A DNA stretch of 64,000 nucleotides, taken from assembly GCA_018261735.1 (NCBI GenBank), contig JAGTRM010000003.1, positions 1 to 64,000 on the forward strand. The letters are read 5' to 3'. Both the position numbers and the translations under genes were made by a program. Under the pieces are notes generated by a model. The model did no database searches and was not told the DNA's origin. It was given only the letters and a program-made list of their open reading frames with translations. The DNA is from Pseudomonadota bacterium (lineage in GTDB: Bacteria > Pseudomonadota > Gammaproteobacteria > Burkholderiales > Chitinibacteraceae). Shown here piece by piece: positions 25,070-33,988 of the stretch (the stretch's first letter is position 1; each line of letters begins with the position of its first letter).

Positions 25070-25816
25070 ATGAAAATTTTAGTGGCATTGAAACGCGTGC
25101 CCGATTACAGCGTGCCGGCACGCATCACACCCGATGGTTCAGACATTGAAGCGAACAAAATCGCCATCAATCCGTTTGACGAGATCGCTGTCGAAGCGGC
25201 TTTGCGCTTGAGCACCCCGCAGCGGCCGGCAGAAATTGTCGTGGTGAGTATCGGCAATCTGGCCAGCCAGGAAGTGCTGCGCCACGCGCTGGCCATGGGA
25301 GCGGATCGCGCAATACGCGTTGAGACTGAAAATTCGCTTGAACCCCTGGATGTCGCCAAAGTACTGAAAGCCGTTGCCGGGTGGGAACAGCCCGATTTGT
25401 GGCTTTTGGGCAAACAGGCAGTCGGCGCGGATGCGGGTCAAACCGGCCAGATGCTGGCAGGCTTGCTGGGCATCGGACAGGCAACGTTTGTTTCGGCGCT
25501 GGAATGGCAAGGCAACGAGCTCATTGCCCGTCGTGAAGTGGAAGGCGGCACGGAAACGCTGGCACTCAAGCTGCCGGCACTGGTCACCACCGATCTGCAG
25601 CTCAACACCCCGCGCTATATCAAACTGCCCAACCTGATAGCCGCCAAACGCAAACCCATCGAAACGCTGACGCTGGCCGAGCTTGGCATCACGCCGCGCC
25701 AGCGGATTCAGCGGATCAAGCTTGAAAATGCTCCTGCGCGCACCGCGGGCATCAAGGTCTCGTCAGTCCCCGAATTGCTGGAAAAACTGCGCACAGACGC
25801 AAAGGTATTGTCATGA
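25070..25816 (+). CDS. etfB: electron transfer flavoprotein beta subunit
   Basis: 248 aa. MKILVALKRVPDYS start, NPFDEIAVEAALRL, GADRAIRV and the GADAGQTGQMLAGLLG nucleotide (AMP) binding region; all standard for EtfB. It forms the cytosolic heterodimer with EtfA and carries electrons from flavoprotein dehydrogenases to the quinone pool. AAGGA precedes the ATG. It overlaps etfA by 4 nt. The divergent FAD hydroxyacid dehydrogenase is a plausible donor. Confidence 0.94.
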   Translation: MKILVALKRVPDYSVPARITPDGSDIEANKIAINPFDEIAVEAALRLSTPQRPAEIVVVSIGNLASQEVLRHALAMGADRAIRVETENSLEPLDVAKVLKAVAGWEQPDLWLLGKQAVGADAGQTGQMLAGLLGIGQATFVSALEWQGNELIARREVEGGTETLALKLPALVTTDLQLNTPRYIKLPNLIAAKRKPIETLTLAELGITPRQRIQRIKLENAPARTAGIKVSSVPELLEKLRTDAKVLS

Positions 25817-26757
25817 CGGTATTGGTATGGGCTGAACACAACGGGATCAGCCTGAAAAAATCGACTCGCCAAACGATCAGCGCCGCCCAAGCATGGAATG
25901 AACCGGTGCATGTGCTGGTGGTGGGCCACCAAGTTTCTGCCGTGGCCCAGGATGCCGCGACACTGGCAGGAGTGGCCGAAGTGATCCAGGTGGACGCACC
26001 GCATCTCGCCCACGTACTGGCCGAGGATCTGGCCGCGTGCCTGGTTGAAATCGGCAAGGATTATCAGGTGATACTGGCCAATCACGCGCCGTATGCTCGC
26101 AATGCCCTGGCGCGGGCAGCGGCATTGCTCGATGTCGGGATGGTTTCTGATGTGATCCACATTGAAGCACCGGCTATTTATACGCATCCCGTTTTTGCCG
26201 GCAGCATTCTGGAAACGGTCGTGAACACGGATGCCATCCAGATATTGACGGTACGCGGCAGTGCCTTTTCCGAAACGGCGCCCGCACCAGTCGCACATAA
26301 AATCACCGAACGGAACGCCCCAAAACCGCAGGGGCTTAGCCGCTGGATTCGTGAGGATGTGCACGCATCGGATCGCCCGGAATTGACTTCTGCACGTGTT
26401 GTGGTGGCTGGCGGCCGGGCACTGGGCGAGCAATTCAATACGCTGTTACAACCGCTTGCAGGAAAACTAGGTGCAGCCATAGGCGCCAGCCGCTCCGCCG
26501 TGGATGCCGGCCTTGCCGCCAACGATATCCAGGTCGGACAAACCGGCATCGTGATCGCACCGGATCTCTACATCGCCATCGGCATTTCCGGCGCAATCCA
26601 GCACGTGGCCGGCATTAAAGATAGCAAGGTGATCGTGGCGATTAACAACGATCCGGATGCGCCTATTTTTCAGATTGCGGATTATGGCCTCGTCGGCGAT
26701 CTGTTTACCCTCGTGCCCGAGCTGGTGGCCGGAATCACCGGCGCAACATCTCATTAA
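25813..26757 (+). CDS. etfA: electron transfer flavoprotein alpha subunit
   Basis: 314 aa. The N-terminal domain ([11 protein letters not shown]) is followed by the C-terminal FAD domain with [50 protein letters not shown] and [18 protein letters not shown] motifs. It completes the ETF heterodimer with EtfB. The gene ends at a strong bidirectional terminator. Confidence 0.94.
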   Translation: MTVLVWAEHNGISLKKSTRQTISAAQAWNEPVHVLVVGHQVSAVAQDAATLAGVAEVIQVDAPHLAHVLAEDLAACLVEIGKDYQVILANHAPYARNALARAAALLDVGMVSDVIHIEAPAIYTHPVFAGSILETVVNTDAIQILTVRGSAFSETAPAPVAHKITERNAPKPQGLSRWIREDVHASDRPELTSARVVVAGGRALGEQFNTLLQPLAGKLGAAIGASRSAVDAGLAANDIQVGQTGIVIAPDLYIAIGISGAIQHVAGIKDSKVIVAINNDPDAPIFQIADYGLVGDLFTLVPELVAGITGATSH

Positions 26758-26770
26758 CTCTAAAAAATTT

Positions 26771-26816
26771 CAGCCTGGTTTCGCATGCCGTGATAGCAGC
26801 GAAACCAGGCTGTTTT
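26771..26816. terminator. bidirectional terminator between etfA and metQ-like gene
   Basis: CAGCCTGGTTTCGC pairs perfectly with GCGAAACCAGGCTG (14 bp). TTTTGTT follows on the plus strand and AAATTTTTTA on the minus strand, so it can stop both convergent transcripts. Confidence 0.9.
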
Positions 26817-26832
26817 GTTGCTATTCAATCGA

Positions 26833-27606
26833 TCAAAAGGCCGGAACCACGGCGCCGTTGTACTTTTCGTTGATGAATTTCTTGACCGCGGCGCTGTGCA
26901 ACGCGGAGGACAGTTTCTGGATGGCAACGGAATTTTTGTTGTCTTCACGCGCCACCAGGAAGTTCACATAGGGCGATTTGCTGTCTTCCAGCAGCAGCGC
27001 ATCCTTGGTCGGCACGAGCTTGGCTTCCAGCGCGTAATTGGTGTTGATCAGGGCAAGATCGACCTGGTTCAGCACGCGCGGCAAAGTAGCGGCTTCCAGT
27101 TCCTTGATTTCGAGCTTTTTCGGGTTGCTGGCGATGTCCTTGGTGGTGGAAAGAATGTTCTTGCTGTCTTTCAGCTTGAGCAAGCCGGCTTTTTCAAGCA
27201 GCAGCAAGGCACGGCCGCCATTGGTGGCATCGTTGGGGATCGCCACGGTCGCGCCGTTCTTTACACCCTTGAGCGATTTGATCTTGCCGCTATAGATGCC
27301 AAACGGCTCCACGTGCACCCCGGTCACCGATACCAGATGTGTGCCTTTTCCCTTGTTGAAGCTATCCAGGTACGGCTGATGCTGGAAGAAATTGGCATCG
27401 AGGTGTTTTTCTTCCACCTGCAGATTGGGCTGCACGTAATCGGTGAAGACTTTCACCGTCAGGTCCACCCCTTCCTTGGCCAATTGCGGCTTGATGAATT
27501 CCAGGATCTCGGCATGGGGAACCGCCGTGGCGGCAACGGACAATTTATCGCCCGCATGGGCGGCAATGGCAGCGGAGGCAAACAGGAGCGCAAGAATTTT
27601 CTTCAT
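26833..27606 (-). CDS. MetQ/NlpA family substrate-binding protein
   Basis: 257 aa. Signal peptide MKKILALLFASAAIAAHA without a lipobox cysteine, so it is a soluble periplasmic protein. Family features: VAATAVPHAEILEFIKPQLA, FTDYVQPNLQVEEKHLDANFFQHQPYL (read in two parts) and AIPNDATNGGRALLLLE. It binds methionine or a related amino acid. It stands alone; a complete metQNI set is at 49813-52418, so it may feed that permease or bind another thioether. Confidence 0.88.
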   Translation of the reverse strand: MKKILALLFASAAIAAHAGDKLSVAATAVPHAEILEFIKPQLAKEGVDLTVKVFTDYVQPNLQVEEKHLDANFFQHQPYLDSFNKGKGTHLVSVTGVHVEPFGIYSGKIKSLKGVKNGATVAIPNDATNGGRALLLLEKAGLLKLKDSKNILSTTKDIASNPKKLEIKELEAATLPRVLNQVDLALINTNYALEAKLVPTKDALLLEDSKSPYVNFLVAREDNKNSVAIQKLSSALHSAAVKKFINEKYNGAVVPAF

Positions 27607-27864
27607 TTTATTTTCCTTTTGGGAATCAGGGGAATACGGATTCTGCGTGTGGCAAAAAATCCGGCATAGACGACAATGAATCCATCACAACTTCAATTCA
27701 TTGAACACGAGCCATTCTATGCAATAACCCAAACCGGCAAAATAATATGATTAACTATGAAAATTCAAATCACGAATAAGCAGATCGAGTTCATTACCAC
27801 CTTACGAATTTGCATCGCAAAGGGAATTCAATTTCCGAAATACGCAAATCATTTGCGGGATAAA

Positions 27865-28341
27865 TCAATGCGACCAGGGCAGCCCGCGCACTTTCCAGCC
27901 CGCAATCACACGCTGCCCGGCTTCGTTCTTGTCGCCCTCAAAGCCTTCCAATACATTGAAGACATCGTTGTAGCCCTCGCGAGTCAGCCATTCCGCGGCC
28001 TCACGCGAGCGCACGCCGGAGCGGCAGAGCAGGATGATCAGATTGTCGGAAGAAACCTGCGCCTCCAGTTCATCCAGAAAGCGCGGATTGCGCTCCCAGT
28101 CCGGATAAAGCTTCCACTGCACCTGAATTGCGCCAGGCACGGTGCCAATCAAAGCCCACTCCTCTGCCGAGCGGATATCTACCAGCCGGGCACGAGATTC
28201 TGATTGCAACAGTTGCCAGGCCTCGTGCGGCAACAAAGCGCCGCGATAGCGGGCCCCGTTTGCTCTTGCGCGATCCCGGGCCTGCTCCAGGATATCTGCA
28301 ACTGTCTGCACTTCGATTTCCTCCAGCGTGGCGGTACTCAT
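27865..28341 (-). CDS. single-domain rhodanese-like sulfurtransferase
   Basis: 158 aa. LVDIRSAEEW, then the active-site loop with C106 in LLCRSGVRSREAA, and the closing GWKVRGLPW typical of PspE/YgaP-like rhodaneses. A ~40-residue N-terminal helical segment precedes the domain. It transfers sulfane sulfur, so it could act downstream of the encapsulated desulfurase. The ATG at 28341 is preferred over an upstream start. The shared motif at 28408-28430 lies 67 nt upstream. Confidence 0.88.
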   Translation of the reverse strand: MSTATLEEIEVQTVADILEQARDRARANGARYRGALLPHEAWQLLQSESRARLVDIRSAEEWALIGTVPGAIQVQWKLYPDWERNPRFLDELEAQVSSDNLIILLCRSGVRSREAAEWLTREGYNDVFNVLEGFEGDKNEAGQRVIAGWKVRGLPWSH

Positions 28342-28407
28342 CGTGTGTATTCCTTTATTGAATTGCCAACTACAGCATGAGTCCACTTTACTCGCCCGTT
28401 CATGTGC

Positions 28408-28430
28408 AAAAAACGAAGGAATTCTTCATT
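28408..28430 (-). promoter_or_regulatory. shared sulfur-gene motif, copy 3 (upstream of rhodanese gene)
   Basis: Read on the minus strand it is GAAGAATTCCTTCGTTTTTT, close to GAAACAATTCTTCGTTTTT at 10403-10421. It has the same orientation relative to its gene as the other copies. Confidence 0.5.
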
Positions 28431-28616
28431 GCACATAATGTTTTTGTATAAACAGCCACTCCCCGTTTTACCGATCAACAGCAACGGCAACGCCCTGAGG
28501 TTTATCAACTTTTCTTATGTACTTCAAAATTTTGAATCTTGGCGGCAGTCAAGACCACGCCACTAGAATTCGTCACGTAGCACAAAAAAAATCAACAAAC
28601 GTCCAAAGGAAAAATA

Positions 28617-29423
28617 ATGAAAAAAGCTCTATTAACCGCGCTCGCACTGTCGTTGATTTCCGGCCTGGCCATGGCGGACCGTCTTGATGACATCAAGAAA
28701 AATGGCGTACTGCGCGCGGCTGTTTTTGATAGCAACCCGCCGTTCGGCTTTCTGGATGGCAAAACCCAGAAAATCAACGGGCTTGATGTGGAATATGCCG
28801 AGGCGATCGCCAAGAAGATCGGCGTAAAACTGGAGCTGGTGCCAACCAATCCGGCCAATCGCATTCCGTTGCTGGCTTCGGGCAAGGCCGATCTCGTCGC
28901 GGCCAACTTCACCATCACCGACGAACGCGCCAAGCAAGTCGATTTCAGCCAGCCCTACTTTGCTACCGGCGCACGTTTTATTGCCAAAAAAGGCGCGCTA
29001 AAAACTGCCGAGCAACTGTCTGGCCTGCGCGTCGGGGTCGACAAGGGCACCACGCAGGAAATTCTGCTGCGTGACAAGTATCCCAAGACCACGGTGGTGG
29101 CCTATGACGATACCCCGCTCGCCTTTGCCGCCCTGCGCAATGGCAACGTGCAAGCGATCAGCCAGGACGATGCCAAGCTGATCGCCCTGCTGGCCCAGGC
29201 GCCGGACAAGACCAAGTACGAGGTCTCCCCGTTCGCCTTGAGTCGTGAATACGAAGGCGTCGGCCTGCCCAAGGGGGAAACCCGCCTGGTCGCGCTGGTG
29301 AACGAAACCTTGGTGCAGCTGGAGAAATCCGGCGAAGCCAGAAAAATCTACGATCGCTGGTTTGGCCCGAAGACCAAGGCACCGCTAGCCCGTGATTTCA
29401 AGATCGGCGACAAAACCGAGTAA
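28617..29423 (+). CDS. amino acid ABC transporter substrate-binding protein
   Basis: 268 aa. Signal peptide MKKALLTALALSLISGLA, cleavage near AMA, then DRLDDIKKNGVLRAAVFDSN. Family 3 binding protein with VDFSQPYFATGARF and the FAALRNGNVQAISQDD hinge region. It belongs to the permease pair that follows. It is less similar to the three tandem paralogues at 22210-24738 than they are to one another. AAAGGA precedes the ATG. Confidence 0.92.
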   Translation: MKKALLTALALSLISGLAMADRLDDIKKNGVLRAAVFDSNPPFGFLDGKTQKINGLDVEYAEAIAKKIGVKLELVPTNPANRIPLLASGKADLVAANFTITDERAKQVDFSQPYFATGARFIAKKGALKTAEQLSGLRVGVDKGTTQEILLRDKYPKTTVVAYDDTPLAFAALRNGNVQAISQDDAKLIALLAQAPDKTKYEVSPFALSREYEGVGLPKGETRLVALVNETLVQLEKSGEARKIYDRWFGPKTKAPLARDFKIGDKTE

Positions 29424-29500
29424 CCCGTGATTTGATTTGATCACGCCTTGCGCCATCGGTTTTGCCGGTGGCGCATCGTTTGTCTGCCTGGATATCTGTC

Positions 29501-30241
29501 ATGACACCACCACTTTGGCTCGGCCAAACCTGGCTCGCCCCCAAATATCTGGGTGCGCTTTTCAGCGGGCTACTGTTGACCGCCTGGCTGGCTTTTCTGG
29601 TTTGCCTGCTCGCTACGCTGCTTGGCGTGGTGCTCACGGCCATGACCGAAAGTCGATACCTGGGATTACGTTCAGCCGCACGTTTTTTTATCTCCGTGCA
29701 TCGCAATACCCCACTGATGGTGCAAGTGTTGCTCTGGTATTTCGGCGTACCCAACCTGCTGCCGGAAGAGGCCATGTTGTGGCTCAACACGCCGCATACC
29801 CTGGCCCTGCCCTTGGGGCTTGAGCCAGCATGGCCATCGTACGAATTTCTCTCGGCCTGGATCAGCCTGAGCCTCTATAGCGCCAGCTTCATTGCCGGAG
29901 AACTGGCTTCCGGCCTGCGAGCCGTTTCCCACGGCCAGCGCGAAGCCGCACGCGCCTTGGGACTGCGGCCGTGGCAGGAGTTACGTCACGTGATTCTGCC
30001 GCAGGCACTGGCTTATGTACGCCAGCCCTTAATCGGGCAATACACCGGCGCGATCAAGAATACCTCGCTCACCATGGCCATCGGCGTTGCCGAACTTTCC
30101 TATCGTTCGCGCCAGGTGGAAAGCGAAACCTTGCTCACTTTCCAGGCCTTTGCCGTGGCAACGGCGCTTTACTTGCTATTGATTCTGGCCAGTCAATGGT
30201 TCGGACATAGCCAGAAACCCATCTGGGGAGCCAGCCGATGA
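29501..30241 (+). CDS. amino acid ABC transporter permease
   Basis: 246 aa. HisM/GlnP family: membrane segments from LLLTAWLAFLVCLLATLLG, SVHRNTPLMVQVLLWYFG and the EAA loop (ELASGLRAVSHGQREAARAL). The ATG at 29501 is chosen; an in-frame TTG at 29462 lacks a good ribosome binding site. It overlaps the next permease by 4 nt. Confidence 0.9.
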   Translation: MTPPLWLGQTWLAPKYLGALFSGLLLTAWLAFLVCLLATLLGVVLTAMTESRYLGLRSAARFFISVHRNTPLMVQVLLWYFGVPNLLPEEAMLWLNTPHTLALPLGLEPAWPSYEFLSAWISLSLYSASFIAGELASGLRAVSHGQREAARALGLRPWQELRHVILPQALAYVRQPLIGQYTGAIKNTSLTMAIGVAELSYRSRQVESETLLTFQAFAVATALYLLLILASQWFGHSQKPIWGASR

Positions 30242-30942
30242 ATCCGGAGTTGATCACCGACAACCTGAGTTATTTCCTGTTTGGCGCCTGGCCCAACGGC
30301 GGCGCGATGGGCGGACTGCTGTTGACGCTCTGGATGAGTTTTGTTGCCTGTATTCTGGCATCCATTCTCGGCCTTGCCGGCGGCATCGCGCTGACAATGG
30401 GCAGCCCCGGATTGCGTGCCGCACTGGAATCGGCCATTGCCGTGCTGCGCGGCATCCCGGTCATCATGCTGATCTTCTGGTGCTACTTTCTGCTGCCGGT
30501 GCTGTTCGGTCTGAACGTGCCCGGTGTCGCCACGGTGATTGCCGCGCTGGCGCTGATCAATGCCGCCTACCTGAGCCAGGCGGTGCGTGCTGGATTGGCT
30601 GCCATCGGTCCCGGGCAATGGCATGCAGGTCTCGCGCTGGGATTGACGCGCTGGAAAACCCTGCGCTTGGTGATCTTGCCGCAAGGCCTGCGCATCATGC
30701 TGCCTTCGTTCATCAACCAGTGGGTCACCCTGATCAAGGATACCTCGCTGGCCTTTATCGTCGGCGTACCGGAACTGACCATGGTTTCAGGCCAGGTCAA
30801 CAACCGTGAGCAAGTCTATCCGCTGCAAATTTACCTGTTCACCGCCATCCTGTATTTCCTGCTATGCGCCGGGTTGAGCACCTTTGCCCGCCAATCGGAA
30901 CGCTGGTGGAATCCACGCCACAAAGGAGCGCGTCATGCCTGA
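30238..30942 (+). CDS. amino acid ABC transporter permease
   Basis: 234 aa. Family membrane segments, AVLRGIPVIMLIFWCYF, and EAA loop AVRAGLAAIGPGQWHAGLAL. It pairs with the permease upstream. No ATPase gene follows; the operon continues with a small DNA-binding-like protein, so the ATPase must be shared (for example with 17155-17922) or lie elsewhere. Confidence 0.9.
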   Translation: MNPELITDNLSYFLFGAWPNGGAMGGLLLTLWMSFVACILASILGLAGGIALTMGSPGLRAALESAIAVLRGIPVIMLIFWCYFLLPVLFGLNVPGVATVIAALALINAAYLSQAVRAGLAAIGPGQWHAGLALGLTRWKTLRLVILPQGLRIMLPSFINQWVTLIKDTSLAFIVGVPELTMVSGQVNNREQVYPLQIYLFTAILYFLLCAGLSTFARQSERWWNPRHKGARHA

Positions 30943-31237
30943 CACCTTGCCGACCCGGCAGCGCAATGCCCTGCGTATCCTGCTGGAAAAAAGCAATTTC
31001 ACGCCGGAAGATGTCGCCGGTTTGAGCTACCGCCGGCTGCTGAAATCGCCAGGCATTGGACGCAAAGGCATGACCATCATCCGCGCCTGGCTCGCGGAAT
31101 CATTTTTGGACCTGGCCGATTTGCCTGCCGAGCGGCAGACTACGAAAAACCATGTTGAATCAAAACGCTTGCAGAATGCCATACACATCCTGGAAAGCCA
31201 CGGCTACGAAGTCACGCTGCGCGAAAACAGAATTTAA
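30935..31237 (+). CDS. small helix-hairpin-helix protein, RNA polymerase alpha-CTD-like
   Basis: 100 aa. The segment LSYRRLLKSPGIGRKGMTII resembles the helix-hairpin-helix core of the RNA polymerase alpha C-terminal domain. The rest is charged and ends in a helix plus GYEVTLREN. It overlaps the permease gene by 8 nt, so it is translated with the transporter. It could bind DNA or RNA polymerase and tune transcription of neighbouring sulfur genes; no experiment I know of shows this. I do not recognise a named family. Confidence 0.6.
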   Translation: MPDTLPTRQRNALRILLEKSNFTPEDVAGLSYRRLLKSPGIGRKGMTIIRAWLAESFLDLADLPAERQTTKNHVESKRLQNAIHILESHGYEVTLRENRI

Positions 31238-31369
31238 GGAATAAGCAATTCAGTTTTTATTATTTCCAGGAATAAGCGGGAAATTTTACACTGGCGTTCA
31301 GATAAATTTATGTGAACGTCATGCACAACAGGCATAACAACCGGTTGCAAGACGACCCAGGGGAATGCC

Positions 31370-32317
31370 ATGAATTTCCAGCAGCTACGTATCATTCGCG
31401 AGTCGGTTCGGCAAAACTACAACCTGACTGATGTTGCCAATGCGCTGTTTACTTCACAGCCAGGTGTGAGCAAGCACATCAAGGATATTGAAGATGAATT
31501 GGGCGTGGAAATCTTCATCCGTCGCGGAAAACGCTTGCTGGGATTGACCGAACCCGGCAAGGAGCTGGTGGGCGTCGTGGATCGGATGCTGCAGGATGCA
31601 CAAAATCTGCGCCGCATTGCCGACCAGTTTCAAAGCAAGGAAACCGGCAATTTGGTCATTGCCACCACGCATACTCAAGCTCGCTACATTCTGCCTTCGG
31701 TCATCAAGCAATTCCGCAAAGATTTTCCCAAGGTCCATCTGGTTTTGCACCAAGGTAGCCCGCAGGAAATCGTCCAGCTCTTGCTGGAAGGGAAAGCCGA
31801 CATCGGCATTGCCACCGAAAGTATTGCCAATGAACCAGAGTTGGCCTCATTTGCCTGCTACGAATGGCAACACGCGGTGATCGTGCCCGAAGGCCATGAG
31901 CTGGCAGATTTGCCGAATCTGACACTGGAAGCGATTGCCCAGCACCCTATCGTCACCTATCACGAAGGATTTACCGGCCGTGCCAACATCGACCGCCGGT
32001 TTGCCGAAGCCGACATCAAAACGGATATCGTACTTTCTGCCATTGATGCCGATGTGATTAAAACCTATGTTGAAACAGGCTTGGGAGTAGGCATCATTGC
32101 GGAGATGGCATTCAATCCAGCCAAAGATACAGACTTGAAACTGCTCCCGACCGGGGATCTGTTCGTAACCAACACGACGAGACTGGCCTTGCGGCGCGGG
32201 CGTTTCCTGCGCAGCTTTGCCTACCGGTTTATCGAACATTTCGTACCTGAACTCACCGAACAATTCATCACCAAACAACTCACGGTGGATCAGGAAGATC
32301 CAGTACTTTCAACATGA
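31370..32317 (+). CDS. cysB: CysB family LysR-type transcriptional regulator
   Basis: 315 aa. N-terminal helix-turn-helix starting MNFQQLRIIRESVRQNYNLT and SQPGVSKHIKDIEDELG, very like CysB/Cbl. The ligand domain includes the TTHTQARYILP and THEGFTG-like (TYHEGFTGRANIDRRF) residues that bind sulfate or N-acetylserine/O-acetylserine-type effectors. It activates cysteine biosynthesis and sulfur-starvation genes. It is likely the regulator of many genes in this window, and the serine acetyltransferase would supply its inducer precursor. GGGGA precedes the ATG. Upstream (31238-31369) GGAATAAGC is repeated, possibly an autoregulatory site. Confidence 0.9.
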   Translation: MNFQQLRIIRESVRQNYNLTDVANALFTSQPGVSKHIKDIEDELGVEIFIRRGKRLLGLTEPGKELVGVVDRMLQDAQNLRRIADQFQSKETGNLVIATTHTQARYILPSVIKQFRKDFPKVHLVLHQGSPQEIVQLLLEGKADIGIATESIANEPELASFACYEWQHAVIVPEGHELADLPNLTLEAIAQHPIVTYHEGFTGRANIDRRFAEADIKTDIVLSAIDADVIKTYVETGLGVGIIAEMAFNPAKDTDLKLLPTGDLFVTNTTRLALRRGRFLRSFAYRFIEHFVPELTEQFITKQLTVDQEDPVLST

Positions 32318-32363
32318 GGCTGACTGAAAGATCAGCCCGATCGTTATCTATAAAGGAACCCTC

Positions 32364-33950
32364 ATGTCACTGCGCAATTTTGTCCTTGGATTCACGATTG
32401 TTGTTACCCCCTTGCTCAGTCAGGCAAAAAACCTGGTCGTCTGCACCGAATCCAATCCGGAAGGCTTCGACGTGGTGCAGTACAACTCGCTGATCACCAC
32501 CAATGCCTCGGCCGACGTGCTGTTCAATCGACTGGTCGAGTACGACGCCGTCAACAGCAAAGTGGTGCCGGGCTTGGCCGAGCGCTGGGAAATCGATGCC
32601 GATGGTCTGGGCTACACCTTCCACCTGCGCCGCAACGTGGCTTTTCACAGCACCGATTACTTCAAACCCAGCCGCCCGCTGAACGCCGACGATGTGGTGT
32701 TCTCCTTTGGGCGCATGCTCAATGCCGACCATCCCTGGCACAAGATCGCAGCCCAGGGCTTTCCGCATGCGCAATCGATGCAGTTGCCAAAACTCATCAA
32801 GGCCATCCGAAAGATCGACGAGCGCACGGTGCGCTTCGAGCTGAATTACCCGGAAGCCACGCTGCTATCCAAGCTAACCATGGGCTTTGCCTCGATCTAT
32901 TCCGCCGAATATGCCGCGCAATTGCTGGCCGCCGGCAAACCGGAACAACTCAACAGCAAACCGGTCGGTACCGGCCCGTTTGTATTCCAGAGCTATCAGA
33001 AAGATGCGGTGGTGCGGTACGAGGCCAATCCGGGCTATTTCGGCGCCAAGCCCAAAGTCGACCGACTGATCTATGCAATCACGCCGGATTCGGCCGTACG
33101 CGTGCAAAAGCTGAAGGCAGGCGAATGCCAGATCGCGCTCGGACCCAAGCCAGCCGATGTGATCGCGGCGCGTAGCGACAAGGCCATCAAGGAAAGCGAA
33201 AATGCTTCGTTCATGACCGGCTTCCTGGCCATCAACACCCAGCATAAACCGCTCGATAACCAGGCCGTGCGCCAGGCCATCAACCTCGCGTTCGACAAGA
33301 AAACCTATCTGAAAGTGATTTTTGAGGGCACCGCCATTGCGGCCAACCGCCCCTACCCACCCAATACCTGGAGCTGGAACAAGGATCTGCCGGAATATGC
33401 GTTTGATCCGGCCAAGGCGCGCAAGCTGCTGGCCGATGCCGGCTATCCGAACGGCTTCGACACCACGATCTGGGTCCGCCCGACCGGCAGTACCCTGAAT
33501 CCCAACCCGAAAGCCGGTGCGGAATTGCTGCAGTCGGATCTCGCCAAGATCGGCATTCGCGCCCAGATCAAAGTGATTGAATGGGCCGAACTGATCCGCC
33601 GCGCCAAGGCTGGCGAGCACGATCTGCTCTTCATGGGCTGGGCCGGCGACAACGGCGATCCGGACGATTTTCTCACGCCGCAATTTAGCTGCGCGGCGGT
33701 GCAATCGGGCACCAACTTCGCCCGCTTTTGCGATCCGCAGCTCGACAGGCTGATCACCGAAGGCCTGCGCACCGCCGATATCGGCGTGCGGACCAGCCGC
33801 TATCAGGCTGCCCAGAAGATCATCCACGACCAAGCCTTGTGGCTGCCGCTGGCGCATCCGACGGCCAGTGCGCTCACACGCGAGAATATCAGCGGTTACC
33901 GGGTCAACCCGTTTGGCCGGCAGGATTTTTCCAGCGTCGTGGTTAACTGA
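32364..33950 (+). CDS. peptide ABC transporter substrate-binding protein (family 5, DppA/GsiB-like)
   Basis: 528 aa. Signal peptide (MSLRNFVLGFTIVVTPLLSQ, cleavage after QA), then NLVVCTESNPEGFDVVQYNS. Family 5 binding protein with YTFHLRRNVAFHS and PVGTGPFVFQSY motifs. It binds a dipeptide, glutathione or similar peptide in the periplasm. No permease or ATPase genes accompany it. Its position directly after cysB suggests sulfur-regulated uptake, with glutathione an attractive but unproven ligand. Confidence 0.88.
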   Translation: MSLRNFVLGFTIVVTPLLSQAKNLVVCTESNPEGFDVVQYNSLITTNASADVLFNRLVEYDAVNSKVVPGLAERWEIDADGLGYTFHLRRNVAFHSTDYFKPSRPLNADDVVFSFGRMLNADHPWHKIAAQGFPHAQSMQLPKLIKAIRKIDERTVRFELNYPEATLLSKLTMGFASIYSAEYAAQLLAAGKPEQLNSKPVGTGPFVFQSYQKDAVVRYEANPGYFGAKPKVDRLIYAITPDSAVRVQKLKAGECQIALGPKPADVIAARSDKAIKESENASFMTGFLAINTQHKPLDNQAVRQAINLAFDKKTYLKVIFEGTAIAANRPYPPNTWSWNKDLPEYAFDPAKARKLLADAGYPNGFDTTIWVRPTGSTLNPNPKAGAELLQSDLAKIGIRAQIKVIEWAELIRRAKAGEHDLLFMGWAGDNGDPDDFLTPQFSCAAVQSGTNFARFCDPQLDRLITEGLRTADIGVRTSRYQAAQKIIHDQALWLPLAHPTASALTRENISGYRVNPFGRQDFSSVVVN

Positions 33951-33988
33951 TCACCAGCTTATCGCTACGCGAGCAAAAGGTTTACCCG

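Noticed and set aside
26815..27669. 284-aa plus-strand ORF opposite the MetQ-like gene
   Set aside because: The minus-strand protein has a signal peptide, family motifs and a good ribosome binding site; the plus-strand frame has none.
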